From Paulownia fortunei (lineage: Eukaryota > Streptophyta > Magnoliopsida > Lamiales > Paulowniaceae): 64,000 nt of DNA. Location of the stretch: the NCBI GenBank assembly GCA_019321725.1, contig CM033110.1, positions 24,173,210 to 24,237,209 of the forward strand. The letters are read 5' to 3'. Position numbers and translations under genes: made by a program. Positions within the stretch are counted from its first letter, which is position 1. Each line of letters opens with the position of its first letter. The notes below the pieces were generated by a model. The model was not told the DNA's origin. It ran no database searches and saw only the letters and a program-made list of their open reading frames with translations. Below are positions 1 to 11,721 of the stretch, piece after piece.

Positions 1-353
1 TTCTATTTGATTGAGCAGTATCTTTAGATGATTACTTTTTCCATTAGGTATCATTGATTCGATTTTATGTTATAATTGTGAGTATATTTGGTGCATTGTC
101 GAGATTTACGATTTTTATGGATAGGAGTTCATGTAATTTTAAATGCTTTGGTAGCATAGATTGTTAAGGTAGATTGTCTGTTGACTAGTGCATGCCCCAG
201 ATGTTGGTTTTCGTTGTAAATAACCAATCCAAGTCTTGTTTAGCTTAAAAAGAAAAAGAAGACGTGCTAATTTATTTTTCTATTTTCTTGTTAATGGTTA
301 AGGTTCATACTCTATTGAGGTTGTATAATTTTAGGATTTATGTTCTTTTGCAG
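1..353 (+). other. Probable intron of the ABC transporter gene
   Basis: AT-rich sequence with no coding stretch that I can join to the transporter. It ends in a polypyrimidine-rich acceptor (TTTTGCAG) directly before the first recognisable exon at 354. The start of the gene, including any plastid transit peptide and the first membrane segments, must lie upstream of the window. Confidence 0.6.
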
Positions 354-3300
354 GTTTCAGAGATATCAATGCCAGGGATACTGACAGCGTCGGTTTTCTC
401 AGCTCAAAATGGTGAGATGTTGGTGCTCTATCAAAACTCACAGCGGCTGATTTTCTTGTGCATCACCTCAGGAATATGCAGGTTACTTTATATCATTTTA
501 TTTTAATGTTTTCATTTCTTCTCTTCTTCTCTCAGTTAACATCTTATTATGATTAATTTCTTGCCATGTATTCAACTTTTCCTTGACTGCAGTGGCTTGC
601 GAAGTGGATGTTTTGCTCTTGCAAATATGATTTTGGTTAGTGTAACAGGTTATGGTTTCTTTTATCTATTTTCTTTTACTTGATATATTAACCATTAACA
701 TTTGGAGAAGCTGTGAGCTTCCAATACCATAGATATAATGTTGAAATTATAGGATTTTCCCCAACTGAGCATGTATACAATATCTTCAAATCACGGATTT
801 GCACAATTCATGGCAACAGTAATATACATAAGTTTTATCTCCCTCTCTGTTTTTCAATTTGAATAGTTTATGGACTTATTGGTAGCCCCAGTAAAACATG
901 CCAATAATTAATTTCAAATCAATCATTTCCTCTTCTGAGATCCATGATCAGTTATACAATGGAACTCTTAGTCGTACTTCATGAACTAGTAAACATTTAC
1001 GGAGAAAGATGAACTCAACAATGAGATACAATTTCCATTCACAGATTATGTGAAATACCTACTCATACACCACGAAGGACATTGTTAACTTCTTTAAATA
1101 TGAACATACAAGTTAAAGAAGAGTAGTTTCTTGCTTTCCTGGCTTTAGGGGGAAAAAAACTAGAACATTATTGAAGATCTTGCTTTATAGGCTGCATGCT
1201 GCATACTTCTAATGCAGTATCCTGATTGAGTGAACAAAGGACTTTAAGAGAGTAGCTTGCCATATTGCATTATTCTTATTGTTTCAGCTTGGTCATTTTA
1301 TTTCATTTCAACAACTTTACTGGATTAATAATGTAAATGTCTGAACTTCACCATCAGCAGCCTGCCACATGATTTTGATATTCAGGAGTAGATTCTAACA
1401 ATCGAACTGGTTTTGCAGTTATATGATGCATTCTGTTAAAGTTATCAATTGGAATTTTTGAATAAATTAAAATGTGGCTTGTTTACAACCTGTCAAATGT
1501 TTTTGCTTGCTTGCATTATTCACGAATGCAGGCATCTCATCCGGTGCTTCTCAATACTTGCAGGTTAAGCGTCTCAGGGAAACTGTATATGGCTCTCTTC
1601 TTCTTCAGGTTTGAATGTTATCTAGATTATGTATACTGGGGTTGACTTATGCTCCTTCTCATATGTTTCATTATATTTTTTTCAATTTAACATGTAGGTG
1701 TTACATTTAATGTAGGATATATCCTTTTTTGACACAGAAGCAGTTGGCGATCTGACTAGCAGGATTAGTACAGATTGCCAGCGGTTATCTCATACCATTG
1801 GAAATGATATACATTTGATCCTGCGAAATGTTCTGCAGGTCACTATTCTGGTCAATTTTTTATTCTTCCTTGATTTTGTCATTATTGTTAATCTCTGATT
1901 GACTGATATTTTTGCAGGGGACAGGTGCTTTTATCACCTTGATGACTTTGTCGTGGCCTCTAGCACTATCATCCCTGGTTATATGCTTAATTTTGTCTGC
2001 GATTTTCCTTATTTATGGGCAGTAAGTGTCTATACGTTTCTCTATGTACTCAGTTTGATAGCTGATACATTTGATTCAAAATTTATATGTTTAGAAGATT
2101 CTTTGGTCAACAAGTTCATGGGGTCTCACATATAAACATTAGACTCCAGTCAGGTAGTAGCCACCACAGAAATGCAGTTTATTAAGAATTAAATTCAAGA
2201 TCTGACCTTCTTGGTGAGATATTCAGATGATTTTTGCTTGTTCAATGCATTGCTTTGATGGTAATAACTCACCATAGTGCAAATAGATGGGTAATATTTC
2301 TGGGTCTTGCTGTAATTCTGATAATTAGTGATGGACCACAATCTTCTCTAAGGTTGGCAATCATGAAATTTAGTTGAATTAGGACTCACGTCAGTCTCCA
2401 TTTTGCCGAGTTTCAGAGAAAATAATTATATTTTTCTCTTTCTTTTGATTTGTCTTTATTTTACATGACATTTTTATTAATCCACATTGAAAATATATCA
2501 ACATCAAGCTTATATAACATGGATCAATTTCTTATAATGTCTTTGTAAGTGGTACAATTTTTTTGTTTCGAGTTACTATGGACAGATGGGATATCTATGC
2601 ATCTATGATGTAAACCTTCTATGGATGGATACATGTATAAGAAGTAGTGTGTTTGCATATTTGCATAGTTGCATCCCTCTTGTGCTGAACCATGTTATGA
2701 CTTTTGGAGAAACCGGAATTGTTGTTTTTGACAGGTATCAGAAGAAAGCAGCACTGCTTGCTCAAGATTTTGTTGCTTCTGCCATTGAAGTAAATCAGAA
2801 AACTGAACATATATTTCGATATGTGTCTTCTTCTCCTTCTAGTTTTATATCAAGGTTTTCTTTTCCCAAAAAAATTAGGTTGCACAGGAAACATTGTCTT
2901 TGATGAGAACTATCCGAGCATATGGAACAGAAAGAGAAGAATTTCAGAGGTCGTAAAATTTGAATATTGAAACTAGCAAAGCATACATGCTGGAAACTGA
3001 CATATCTGTATATTATGTTTATCATGGCTCATGGCAGACTTATTTGCATTATTTGATTTGTTTTTAGGTTCACGCAATGGCTTGACAGGTTAGCTTTTGT
3101 GGGCATGCGAGAAAGTGTAGCATATGGATTCTGGACCCTTAGTTTTAATACGTTTTATCGATCAACACAGGTTTGCGCTATCTAAAAGGCATTCAATTCC
3201 ATGTTTCATGGATGAATAATTCGTGAAGTTTGTATACTGTAGATAGAAAAGTTGACATGCAATTTTATGCCAATACATGTTATATGATATCTTAATTAGC

Positions 3301-6300
3301 TGTCAAATTACATATGGTAGGTTTTTGCCGTCCTTTTGGGAGGAATGTCTATTTTGACCGGTTGTGTGTCTGCTGAGCAACTGACCAAGTATGTTTTGTA
3401 CTGTGAGTGGTTGATATATGCTGCCTGGAGGTTGCAAGACAGCATGTCATCCTTACTTCAATCTGTTGGAGCCTGTGAAAAAGTTTTTCAGTTGATGCAT
3501 CTTCCACCAAGTTGCGACTTTTTGTCGGAAGGCAGGAGACTTTCTTTTGGCCTTATTATTCCCTGTGATGCACAATACTTTTGCATTTTTGCAATTTTTT
3601 TTCCCATTTTTGATACACTTGTTAGACTTTCCCATACAGATGAAACCACACTAATGACAATCTGTTTTATTCATGTTGATTGTGAATGCAAATACTTTGC
3701 AGGAATTCAGTTGCCATTTATCTGATTTTTCTCTACATTATGATGAGGATTATAGTGGACACTACTTTATCTCTGTACAGGAGTAAAATTGCAAAGGCTG
3801 ACGGGACGTGTTGACTTTGTTAATGTATCTTTTCACTACTCTTCGAGGAAGAGGGTATATTTCAATAACTACAAATATAATTAACTACCCAACTATATTA
3901 GCTTTTGCAATTTCCACAAACTGCTGTTGTTTGTTACATACCAAGCATAAATTATAGATTTTGTATTTATTCATTTATTAGATAGAACTGATCCTTACAG
4001 TTCTCTGACATATGAACAGGTACCAATTTTGAAAAACGTGAACTTCTCCATACAAGCAAATGAAGTTGTTGCAATAGTAAGGAATACAACATTTTATTCA
4101 TTATTGTATAATTCTTTGTAATAATATAAGCCCAATTCAAGCTTTACTTTGGAAAAGGTTGGCGTCAGTGGTAGCGGGAAAAGTACATTAATCAATCTTT
4201 TGCTTCGCCTCTATGAACCAATCTATGGTGAGGTGAGCAGTAAGGTTTTTCGTCATGTTCTACTTTGTTGCTTACATATGAATGTAACTGATCTCATGAT
4301 ATAACTTAAATATTAATTGCAATTTATTACTTTATTGAGTACCCCTTTGTTAATCACTAATTCCATTACCTTTGTGTATATGCTCTCTCTACAAAACATC
4401 CTAATTCTCATAATCATACCTTTGGACACACACACACTCTAGAGGTTTTATCAAGGCTTGGGACTGATTGGCTGGTGGTATGAACGAAATTATCTTTATC
4501 CACTTTGTAACTATCTCTTAACACTGAATTCCATCTTTGCGTCATAAAAAATTGTGGGTGGTGTTCATATACCATTCCAAGTTCTAATATAATTGTTTCA
4601 AGTGCTAGTAGAATAAGAACTACTTTATACTATGAAACTGTTCAAATGCCTCTGCGTAAACAGCCGTTCATGACTTCAAATATTAATTGAATATTTAGCC
4701 AAATATTTGCAAAAAGGTGATGACTAGAATATTGTTTTACCTTTCTATTCAAGCTTCTACAGAGTGCAATTATGTCACCTTCAACTTTAGAGTCATAAAA
4801 TCCATGCTTGCTTCTGTAATTTCTGATGAATGGGATGACTTTGCATTTACAAATATTGGCATTTATCAGTGAGTTTGCTTATATTATTTATCTAAAATAT
4901 TTTGTGCCTGTTCATAAGTTAATGCCAAGAATTTGTCATGTTAATCTTACCTCTATCTGCATGTCCTGATCTCCAGATTTTTATCAATGGCATTCCTCTC
5001 AGAGAGATGGACATCAGGTGGCTGAGAGAAAAAATTGGATTTGTTGGGCAGGTTAGACTTGAAACTCACTTTTGGTTGAAGCTTTTGCAAAGAGTGGATG
5101 TCTGAAAGTTCTACATGACTAATGAGCAGGAACCCCATGTTTTCCACATGGATGTCAAGTCAAACATAAGTTATGGTTGCATTAGAAGCATTGGACAAGA
5201 GGAGATCGAATTTGCTGCAAAGAATGCATATGCACACGAATTCATCTCTGCCCTTCCTAGTGGTTATGATACAATTATTGATGATAACCTGCTAAGTGGA
5301 GGGCAAAAGCAGCGCATCGCAATAGCAAGGGCCCTCCTTAGAGATCCCACTATTCTGGTACTCGATGAAGCGACCAGTGCTCTTGATGCTGAGAGTGAAG
5401 GCCATATCAAGGTAAAAGACTCCCATATCTAGTCCTTTTTCTTACTGTTATTATAAGAAATGAATCCTAGTTGTTGTCAGGATATAATTTATTAATGTTC
5501 TTGGTAATGTCTATCCCTGTCTGCTTGCAGGAGATCCTTCGTTCTTTGAAAGAAGACTCAACAAGAAGGATGACTGTCGTCATAATTGCACAAAGGTTAG
5601 TTTTGCCACAACCTTCTCCTAGTTATAGACTTATTGGTGATTGGGCCTGCAAGTTGTAACCTAGCTTCCACAGGCTGTCTACGATAAAAGCAGCAGACAG
5701 AATCCTTGTAATGAACGATGGCCAAGTTGTTGAGGTAAGGCATTGTGTCACTCATAGCCACCTTAAGTTTCTAGTAAAGTTGAAGGCTTGTGGTACTTGG
5801 TTGAACATTTTTCTTTGTTGGACATGGAATGATTTTAAAGACTTATGCTTACAGTGTAAAATATTTACTTAAATGAACTCGATATTGTGCCAATTTTCTG
5901 AAACTTGGAATGGGTTTTAAGCATGCTGCTTCTGAGTGAAAAAAATTTACGAAAATGAATTTGATTTTCCACTAAATTCTCTATGGTTCTCAGGAGAATC
6001 ATTTATTTCTTAAGATTACCCTTGGCTACCCCTCTCTTGAATCAAAGGCAGCCAAAAATTTGGCAAAAGTAGATGATTTAAAGCCACAAAACCTTATCAT
6101 TAAGGTGCATCAGCTGCTATATGATACCATATAATGACTTCAATTGAACCAAAACCTTAGGGTCTGTCATAAATGTATGGCCAGCTACTGTAGAGCTGAT
6201 CGGTTTTTTGATCTAAATGATACTGAAGAACAAACTCATTCGTGCAGAGTGGTAGTCATAGAGAGCTCCTTCGCAAAAATGGACTGTATGCCCGATTATT

Positions 6301-6361
6301 CAAAGTACGGACAGATGCCCCACCTTTTATCAAGCATCAAAGGGAAGGGCTTGTTGAGTGA
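354..6361 (+). CDS. ABCB26: ABC transporter B family member 26-like (TAP-like half transporter), 5' partial
   Basis: Half-size ABC exporter: one transmembrane domain followed by one ATPase domain. It is related to plant ABCB26, which is thought to act in a plastid membrane with an uncertain substrate. Seventeen exons are joined: 354-481, 593-635, 1564-1608, 1716-1838, 1918-2021, 2735-2789, 2879-2949, 3068-3170, 3321-3531, 3781-3854, 4020-4076, 4158-4232, 4977-5051, 5130-5411, 5531-5595, 5674-5734, 6248-6361. Together they give 561 residues; about 140 residues are missing upstream if the protein has the usual ~700. Visible motifs are [11 protein letters not shown] in the membrane domain, Walker A GVSGSGKS (4158-4232), Q-loop VGQEP, signature LSGGQKQR, and Walker [13 protein letters not shown]. 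Two oddities: the intron after 3531 has a GC donor, and the H-loop reads IAQRLST instead of IAHRLST (CAA at 5591-5593). The family call is firm; the exact orthologue is inferred. Confidence 0.93.
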
Positions 6362-6894
6362 TATGATTTCTGTGCCAACAGCTCTTTGTATGTGTTCTTC
6401 GATTGCAGGTGATTAATTTCTGTTCAAATTATTGGTTCCCGGATATATATTTGAGCTGAGGCTGCATGATTTTAGCTCTTCTAGGAACCAGAACATGCAC
6501 ACAGCAAACTTGCTTGATTTTCTTTGATTAAGTCTCTAAAAGTGTGAGAACTACTCCCCTCAACCTAACCTGTAGAAGACTTGAAATTTTTCTGATGATG
6601 CGACTTCAGGGAGTACAAGATGGGAATTTTCTGAATTAGGATTACAAATTTATTCCTGGTGTGAGGGGAAATCCATACGAGATCTTCTCTCATATGCCAT
6701 AGGAATCAACAAAAGTGAGATGTATTCCCAGAAAGAAAAATTTAAAAGTAAACGAATGTGAGGGAAAAATTGCTGATCTGGAATTTGCTACAATATAATC
6801 TTTGTGTGTCCATATTTGAATTGGCACTGAGTTTTAGATTAAAATGAAAAAAAGGAAAGTTTTAATTATCTTTACAATTTTAACTTGAGGTACA

Positions 6895-9135
6895 ATACAA
6901 AGCAGGATTAATGCCTTACTGCTCTCTTGCATATGAACGGATACACTTTTTTGGAAAAATGTGAACTGCTATTAGCTAACCAAATGGTTGCAATTGTATG
7001 AACTTAGCAACTTATTTCCTATAGTTGAACTTATGTGAAAGAATTCAAATATAAAGCAAGTTTTACTCTTGGAAAGGTTGACATCAGCAATAGCGGGAAG
7101 AGCACATTAATTATCTTTTGCTTTGCCTTGTCGAACCAATCAGCAGTGAGGTAAGCGGTGAGTTTTTTCTGTGTTCAGTTCATTGCTTTCATATGAATTT
7201 AACTATTTCATACAGAGTGAATTTCACTTTGCCGCCTCCATAACATGCACGTAATACTTTGGTCTCTGAAAACAAATATTTTGTCCGACCAACTAAGAAA
7301 ACATAACTTATTTTGTAATTATACCCCTCTTTCCCTAATATTGAGAAAATATTGAAATTTCAAAATTGTTGTTTGAACTTAATATTATAAAACTACTTAT
7401 TTAAATTAAAGCAACTATAACATGCCATAGTTGAATTTTATACTTAGTTTTTTATTAAAAAAAGTATTTTTTACTTAATAAATTAATTTTATTCCTAATT
7501 ATCATAAGGCTAGTGTAAATGAAACTATGTTTTGGATGTATAAAGAAATGGAGTGAAAAAATAGTTTTAAACAAGGACAACATAAGTTTTATCACCAACT
7601 TGAGTGAAAAAGAATAGTTTTATACAAGGACAACATAAGTTTTATCATCAATTTTCTTCACCTTCCGGCACTGAGTAAGTGTTAGCCCTCATACATCTTT
7701 CGATTTGCTAAGATTTGTATTTTGGTAAACTAGTGTTTGGTTATTTTGATCCCCTGTGAGGGGCACCCCATTCTCCCGAAGTTATGTGACTATTTAATCG
7801 ATTTTTTTTTAGAGAGTTGTTTCACGTACTAAGATATTCTCTACTTATCTATCCGTCTGTGTTGGGTTTCGCATAAATTTACCATTTTGTTCAAACATCT
7901 TTCAATATTTTTTTGAAAGTAAATTATTTGAAAACTATTCATTATAATTGTGAATAAAGTTAATCTATGGAACAAAAAGTATTTCTTAAGTATAAAACTC
8001 AACTATCTAACTTTATAGTTAGTCTTGCTTAAGTTAATTGCATTAGATTCTCAAGTTTAATTAAAATTAAAATTTCTTACTTCAATATTCTCCCGAATAT
8101 TCTGAAAAGATAGATAAAATTGACAAACATATTATATTTTTTTAGTTGGAGGAGGCAAAATGTATATTTCATTTGAGGGGGCAAAGTTTTTGCATGCATA
8201 TAGTTGAGGGACAAAGTGAAATTCACCCCAAATAAAATTGCTAGATCCCTGTTATTAGCTATCTTCATCTGATGTCTTTGACTAATCCAAGCGAGTCTCA
8301 GAATATCTTTCTGTGTTTGTATAATGTGTATCTGTCTTGCCACTAAATGTCTTGTTTCTCATAGATTTGGACTTGCACACTTTAGAGCCTGTTGAGCAGT
8401 GTGCAGGGCTGATTGCCCGTTGTTCTGAAGGAAATATTCTACCATATATGTGAGAACTTGAGTCCTACACCTTTTCTTTTTGCTTATTATTTTTTGCCCT
8501 TTATTTTTGCTTATTATTTCAACCCCTTTTTTTGTTGCTTATTCTTCACTGATTTTGGCTTATTATTTCAAGTCGTTGATAACTATCTTGTGACACTGAA
8601 GTTTGTCAATGCAACATCCTTACAGACTTACAGTCAAAGAAAACTTTGGATTGGGTCCAATACCACTTCAAGCTCTAAGATATATTGCAATGTTTGTTTA
8701 ATCCCTGGAAGACTAAAAGAAACTCTTCCTGACTGTTGAAAGGCAATGTACGAGTTGGTAAATAGTCTCCATAAACAAACTGTTGTCTGCTAACTATCAT
8801 TTTGGTATGCTTTCCCCTTTGTCAGAGCTTCTGTGTAGTGCAATTATGTTCCGTTAATTTTCGAGGCATCAACTCTGTGCTTGCTCCAATTATGTCAGAT
8901 GAATCAGATGATTTCCACTATCTAATATTATCAGTCATCAATGAGTTTCCTTATTCTATCTTTCTAAATATAGTAAGCCTTTTATATTTTACTACAAAGA
9001 ATTTGTCACAATTGTGTTTCCTGATCTGTAGAAATTTATGGCTTTACTAGTACAAAGATGGACATAAGGTGACTCGGGAAAAAATTGAGTTGTTAAACAG
9101 ATTAGACTTAAAAGGTATCACACCTGGTTGCTAGA
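6895..9135 (+). pseudogene. Decayed partial copy of the ABC transporter ATPase region
   Basis: Starting about 530 bases after the transporter stop, segments resemble the parent gene in the same order and orientation. The segment near 6940-7000 matches the exon at 4020-4076. The segment at 7077-7150 matches the Walker A exon at 4158-4232, with its last intact trace AATAGCGGGAAGAGCACATT. The part at 8330-8420 matches intron sequence near 4400-4460, and 8810-9120 matches intron plus the exon at 4977-5051. Frames are broken, splice sites are lost, and the signature and Walker B exons are absent, so no protein can be made. The copy is interrupted at 7215-8228 by an inverted-repeat element. It looks like an old tandem partial duplication. 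Outer limits are approximate. Confidence 0.8.
7215..8228. mobile_element. Non-autonomous DNA transposon-like element with terminal inverted repeats
   Basis: The left end GAGTGAATTTCACTTTG is the imperfect reverse complement of the right end CAAAGTGAAATTCACCC, and similarity (CYCCCTC-like) continues inward. The element is about 1,014 bp and AT-rich, with no transposase-like ORF. It contains an internal ~50-bp tandem duplication near 7555-7655 around ACAAGGACAACATAAG. Extra copies of the subterminal motif (GAGGCAAAATG, GGGGGCAAAG) lie just inside the right end. I see no convincing target-site duplication, so the superfamily is not assigned. It sits inside the decayed ABC copy. Confidence 0.65.
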
Positions 9136-10193
9136 GACGATCTCACAACGTTCTATAAAACTGAAACTTTTGTATGGATACAAGGTCCTAAGGAAGCCAC
9201 TGCTCGAGAGAGAGAGAATGCACCACTTCAAGTGCTTTACTTGGTGCCTAGCTGTCTTTCATGCATGGAAGGCGTTGTTGGACATTTTTCTTCACTTTTT
9301 AAACTACAAATTGTGGTGAATTATCTTCACAAACTGAACCTGATATTCTACTTGATTCCCTCAGCCTTTAGGCGCATTTAAATATAGCTTTCAATGCTTC
9401 TTAGATGCTCTCAGCTTTTAGGCGCACTCAAAAAAATTTCAGTGCTTTCAGATTTTCTCAAATCTCATCTTTTAAGGCATTTAAATTTAGTTCAGCGCTT
9501 CTTTTTACCCATCTCCTCGATAAAATATTAACTTAGTCTTCAATGCTCATCCTTCCTTTTCCTCAATAAAAATACTAGATCCAAACATAGGGGTCCATGA
9601 AAGGAATTATCTGTTAAAAAATTACTATGGGGCACGTAATTTAGACACAGGTGGAAGGAAGTGGGGACTGAAATCAAAGTATTGGATGTTATGGAGTGAT
9701 GTTATTAAAATATCATATGAAATATTATTTGACTGACATCATTAGATATTTATTAATGTATATGTATATTAAATGACATTATTAACGTATATATAATGAT
9801 ATTATTTTATAAAAATAGAAAATGAAACGTCAAATAAATATAAAATAAAATATGATACTATTAAAATAAAAAATAAAATATTATTTGATGTGTGTGAATA
9901 ACATTATTAATATCCATGTGATTATTATTGATGTTATTAAATTTAATATTATTAAAATAAGAGACGATGCATTGAAATAAAAAATTCGGACTAAAACACG
10001 CATAAACGAAAGAAAACCTCCTGGCACCTACACATAAAACGATTTTCCTTCGATGGAATTTCTACAAAATGTGATGACTATTCCCAATCACTCTCGGGAT
10101 ATGTAACTATTAGCATTTATTCTTAATGCCTTTTATGATAAATATTATTGGATCTACCCAAAATATTATGCAGTAATAAGGACTTTTTTTTCC
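9136..10193. other. Intergenic, AT-rich
   Basis: No gene seen. Near 9355-9490 a short degenerate repeat recurs around CTCAGCYTTTAGGCGCA. From about 9700 to 9970 there are repeated ATTATTAATRT and AAAATAAAATAT stretches, which look like low-complexity or old transposon remains. Confidence 0.5.
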
Positions 10194-10479
10194 TCACTCT
10201 GTATTAGAGCCGCTCCAGGGCTTGTGTGCTGAAATCACTGGGTTGTGGAACTTGTTGATGAGGAAGGCCCTTAACCTCGTCATTGGTTTCCTTGTTTGTG
10301 CTGGATTTCTCGTCATTCTTCCCTTTCTCATAGTCTTTGATGCTGCTGCTGCTGCTGCTGTTATTATCATCAATTTCACCTCTCAACTCTTTTCCGCCTG
10401 GACCTCTTTCGCATTTTCCTTTCGGCCTTCCATGTCCAATGCTACAATACTCTTTCACCCTTTTCTTCAGGTAAAACAC
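10194..10479 (-). CDS. Unrecognised short minus-strand ORF, possible exon or pseudogene fragment
   Basis: The minus-strand frame reads a basic start (FYLKKRVKEYC), a Gly/Arg/Lys-rich part (GHGRPKGKCERGPGGKELRG), a Ser run encoded by an AGC trinucleotide repeat, and a hydrophilic tail. It looks more like a soluble or juxtamembrane protein segment than the hydrophobic reading of the opposite strand. There is no convincing ATG: the frame opens from a GTG, an in-frame TGA lies about 40 bases upstream, and I could not join it securely to an upstream exon. It may be a terminal exon, a remnant or chance. No function is proposed. Confidence 0.25.
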
Positions 10480-11721
10480 AACTCCAACAGGTACAGCTTT
10501 ATCTTTTCATTGTTTTTTCTTTTTGCTGTTTCACACTTTGTGCTGGGCACGTTGCATAGAAATTTAGATGCCAGGGGGGTTCCGTTGGGAATGCCAAATT
10601 GCTGCAAATGCCACGTGGTTTGGGTGTGAACAAGATTCTTGCTATTACCAAAATCACCAAAGTTGCAAAATCCATTACCACGACCAATTGTCGGGAAAGA
10701 GATTTTGGTACTATTAAAGTTGGCTACTGCTACGTTGCCTCACACTTCTATTTTGAGTACGATGAGAAAAACAAATCCAGGTTTACCCAAACAATGTGAT
10801 GTTCATCTGAGTACGAAGGGGAAAAAATGCACAAAAAAAAAAGTTTGGTTTTATAGAGATTTTGATAGAAACTTTTAATTTTGTTTTTAAATTGATAAAC
10901 AATATCAAATGTAATTTATCAAACTTAAAACTTTCATAGAGAGTGTGGAAATTCATTTTTTGAGATGAGTTAACGTTAATACGCTGAAATGTGTCGATAG
11001 AAATCTAATTAAAGGACTCAAAATGCCAAGTTGGGTATTACAGAGTATGAACAGCCAAAATTGATCACTATTTTAGTTGAACAATATATAGGTGCAAAAT
11101 GTTAATATTTAATAATTTAAAAAGTGTGAACAGAAGAAGTGTTAAAAGTTTTATTTTTCGAGGTGGAAAGTGCTTTAAACAGTGAATGTTTGGAAAAGAA
11201 TAAAAATTTATTATATTAATAAATTTTTTAATATAATTTTTTTTAAAATAGTATTGTTAAATATTGTTAAGTTTTTGATAAAAATATACTTTAACACTCA
11301 TTTAATAAAAATATAAAAAAAAATTATAATTTATAATTTTACATTTCTCTAAAATAATTTATTTTAAAAATTTATTTTAAAAAAATTAACAAACATTTCG
11401 TATGTAAAATTCCTTTTTGAATGAATTTCCAAATACCTTTTTAATATTGGGATGCATAACTGTACTTTACCCCGGCAAACAATTCAGTCCAACATCAGTC
11501 AAAGACACGTGGCATACTGGCCATCCATGTTTCCCACTTTACGTTCGCCCAAAAACCCTACCCAAAACCCTAATTCTCGTGTTCCCCAGACTTCCCACTA
11601 ATATTTCCATTTCCCCCTTTAAATTTCCTTTTCAAATATCCTACTCCCAACTAAAAAGCCTCTTCCTTCTCCTCCTTAATGATCTTTCCTTCTTCCTCAT
11701 TTTCACCTGAGAAACCAAAAA
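10480..11721. other. Intergenic and GP210 upstream region
   Basis: From 10880 to 11410 the sequence is very AT-rich with no gene visible. The last ~250 bases are C-rich and pyrimidine-rich, as expected for a promoter and leader, and include two telo-box motifs. Confidence 0.5.
11553..11573 (+). promoter_or_regulatory. Two telo-box motifs upstream of GP210
   Basis: AAACCCTA occurs at 11553-11560 and AAACCCTAA at 11565-11573, about 150-170 bases before the GP210 start codon. Telo-boxes are known in plant promoters of growth- and translation-related genes. A role here is inferred from position only. Confidence 0.45.

Noticed and set aside
10222..10629. Hydrophobic plus-strand ORF with an Ala run
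   Set aside because: The Ala run is the other reading of a trinucleotide repeat, and the opposite strand gives a more protein-like frame. No family resemblance.
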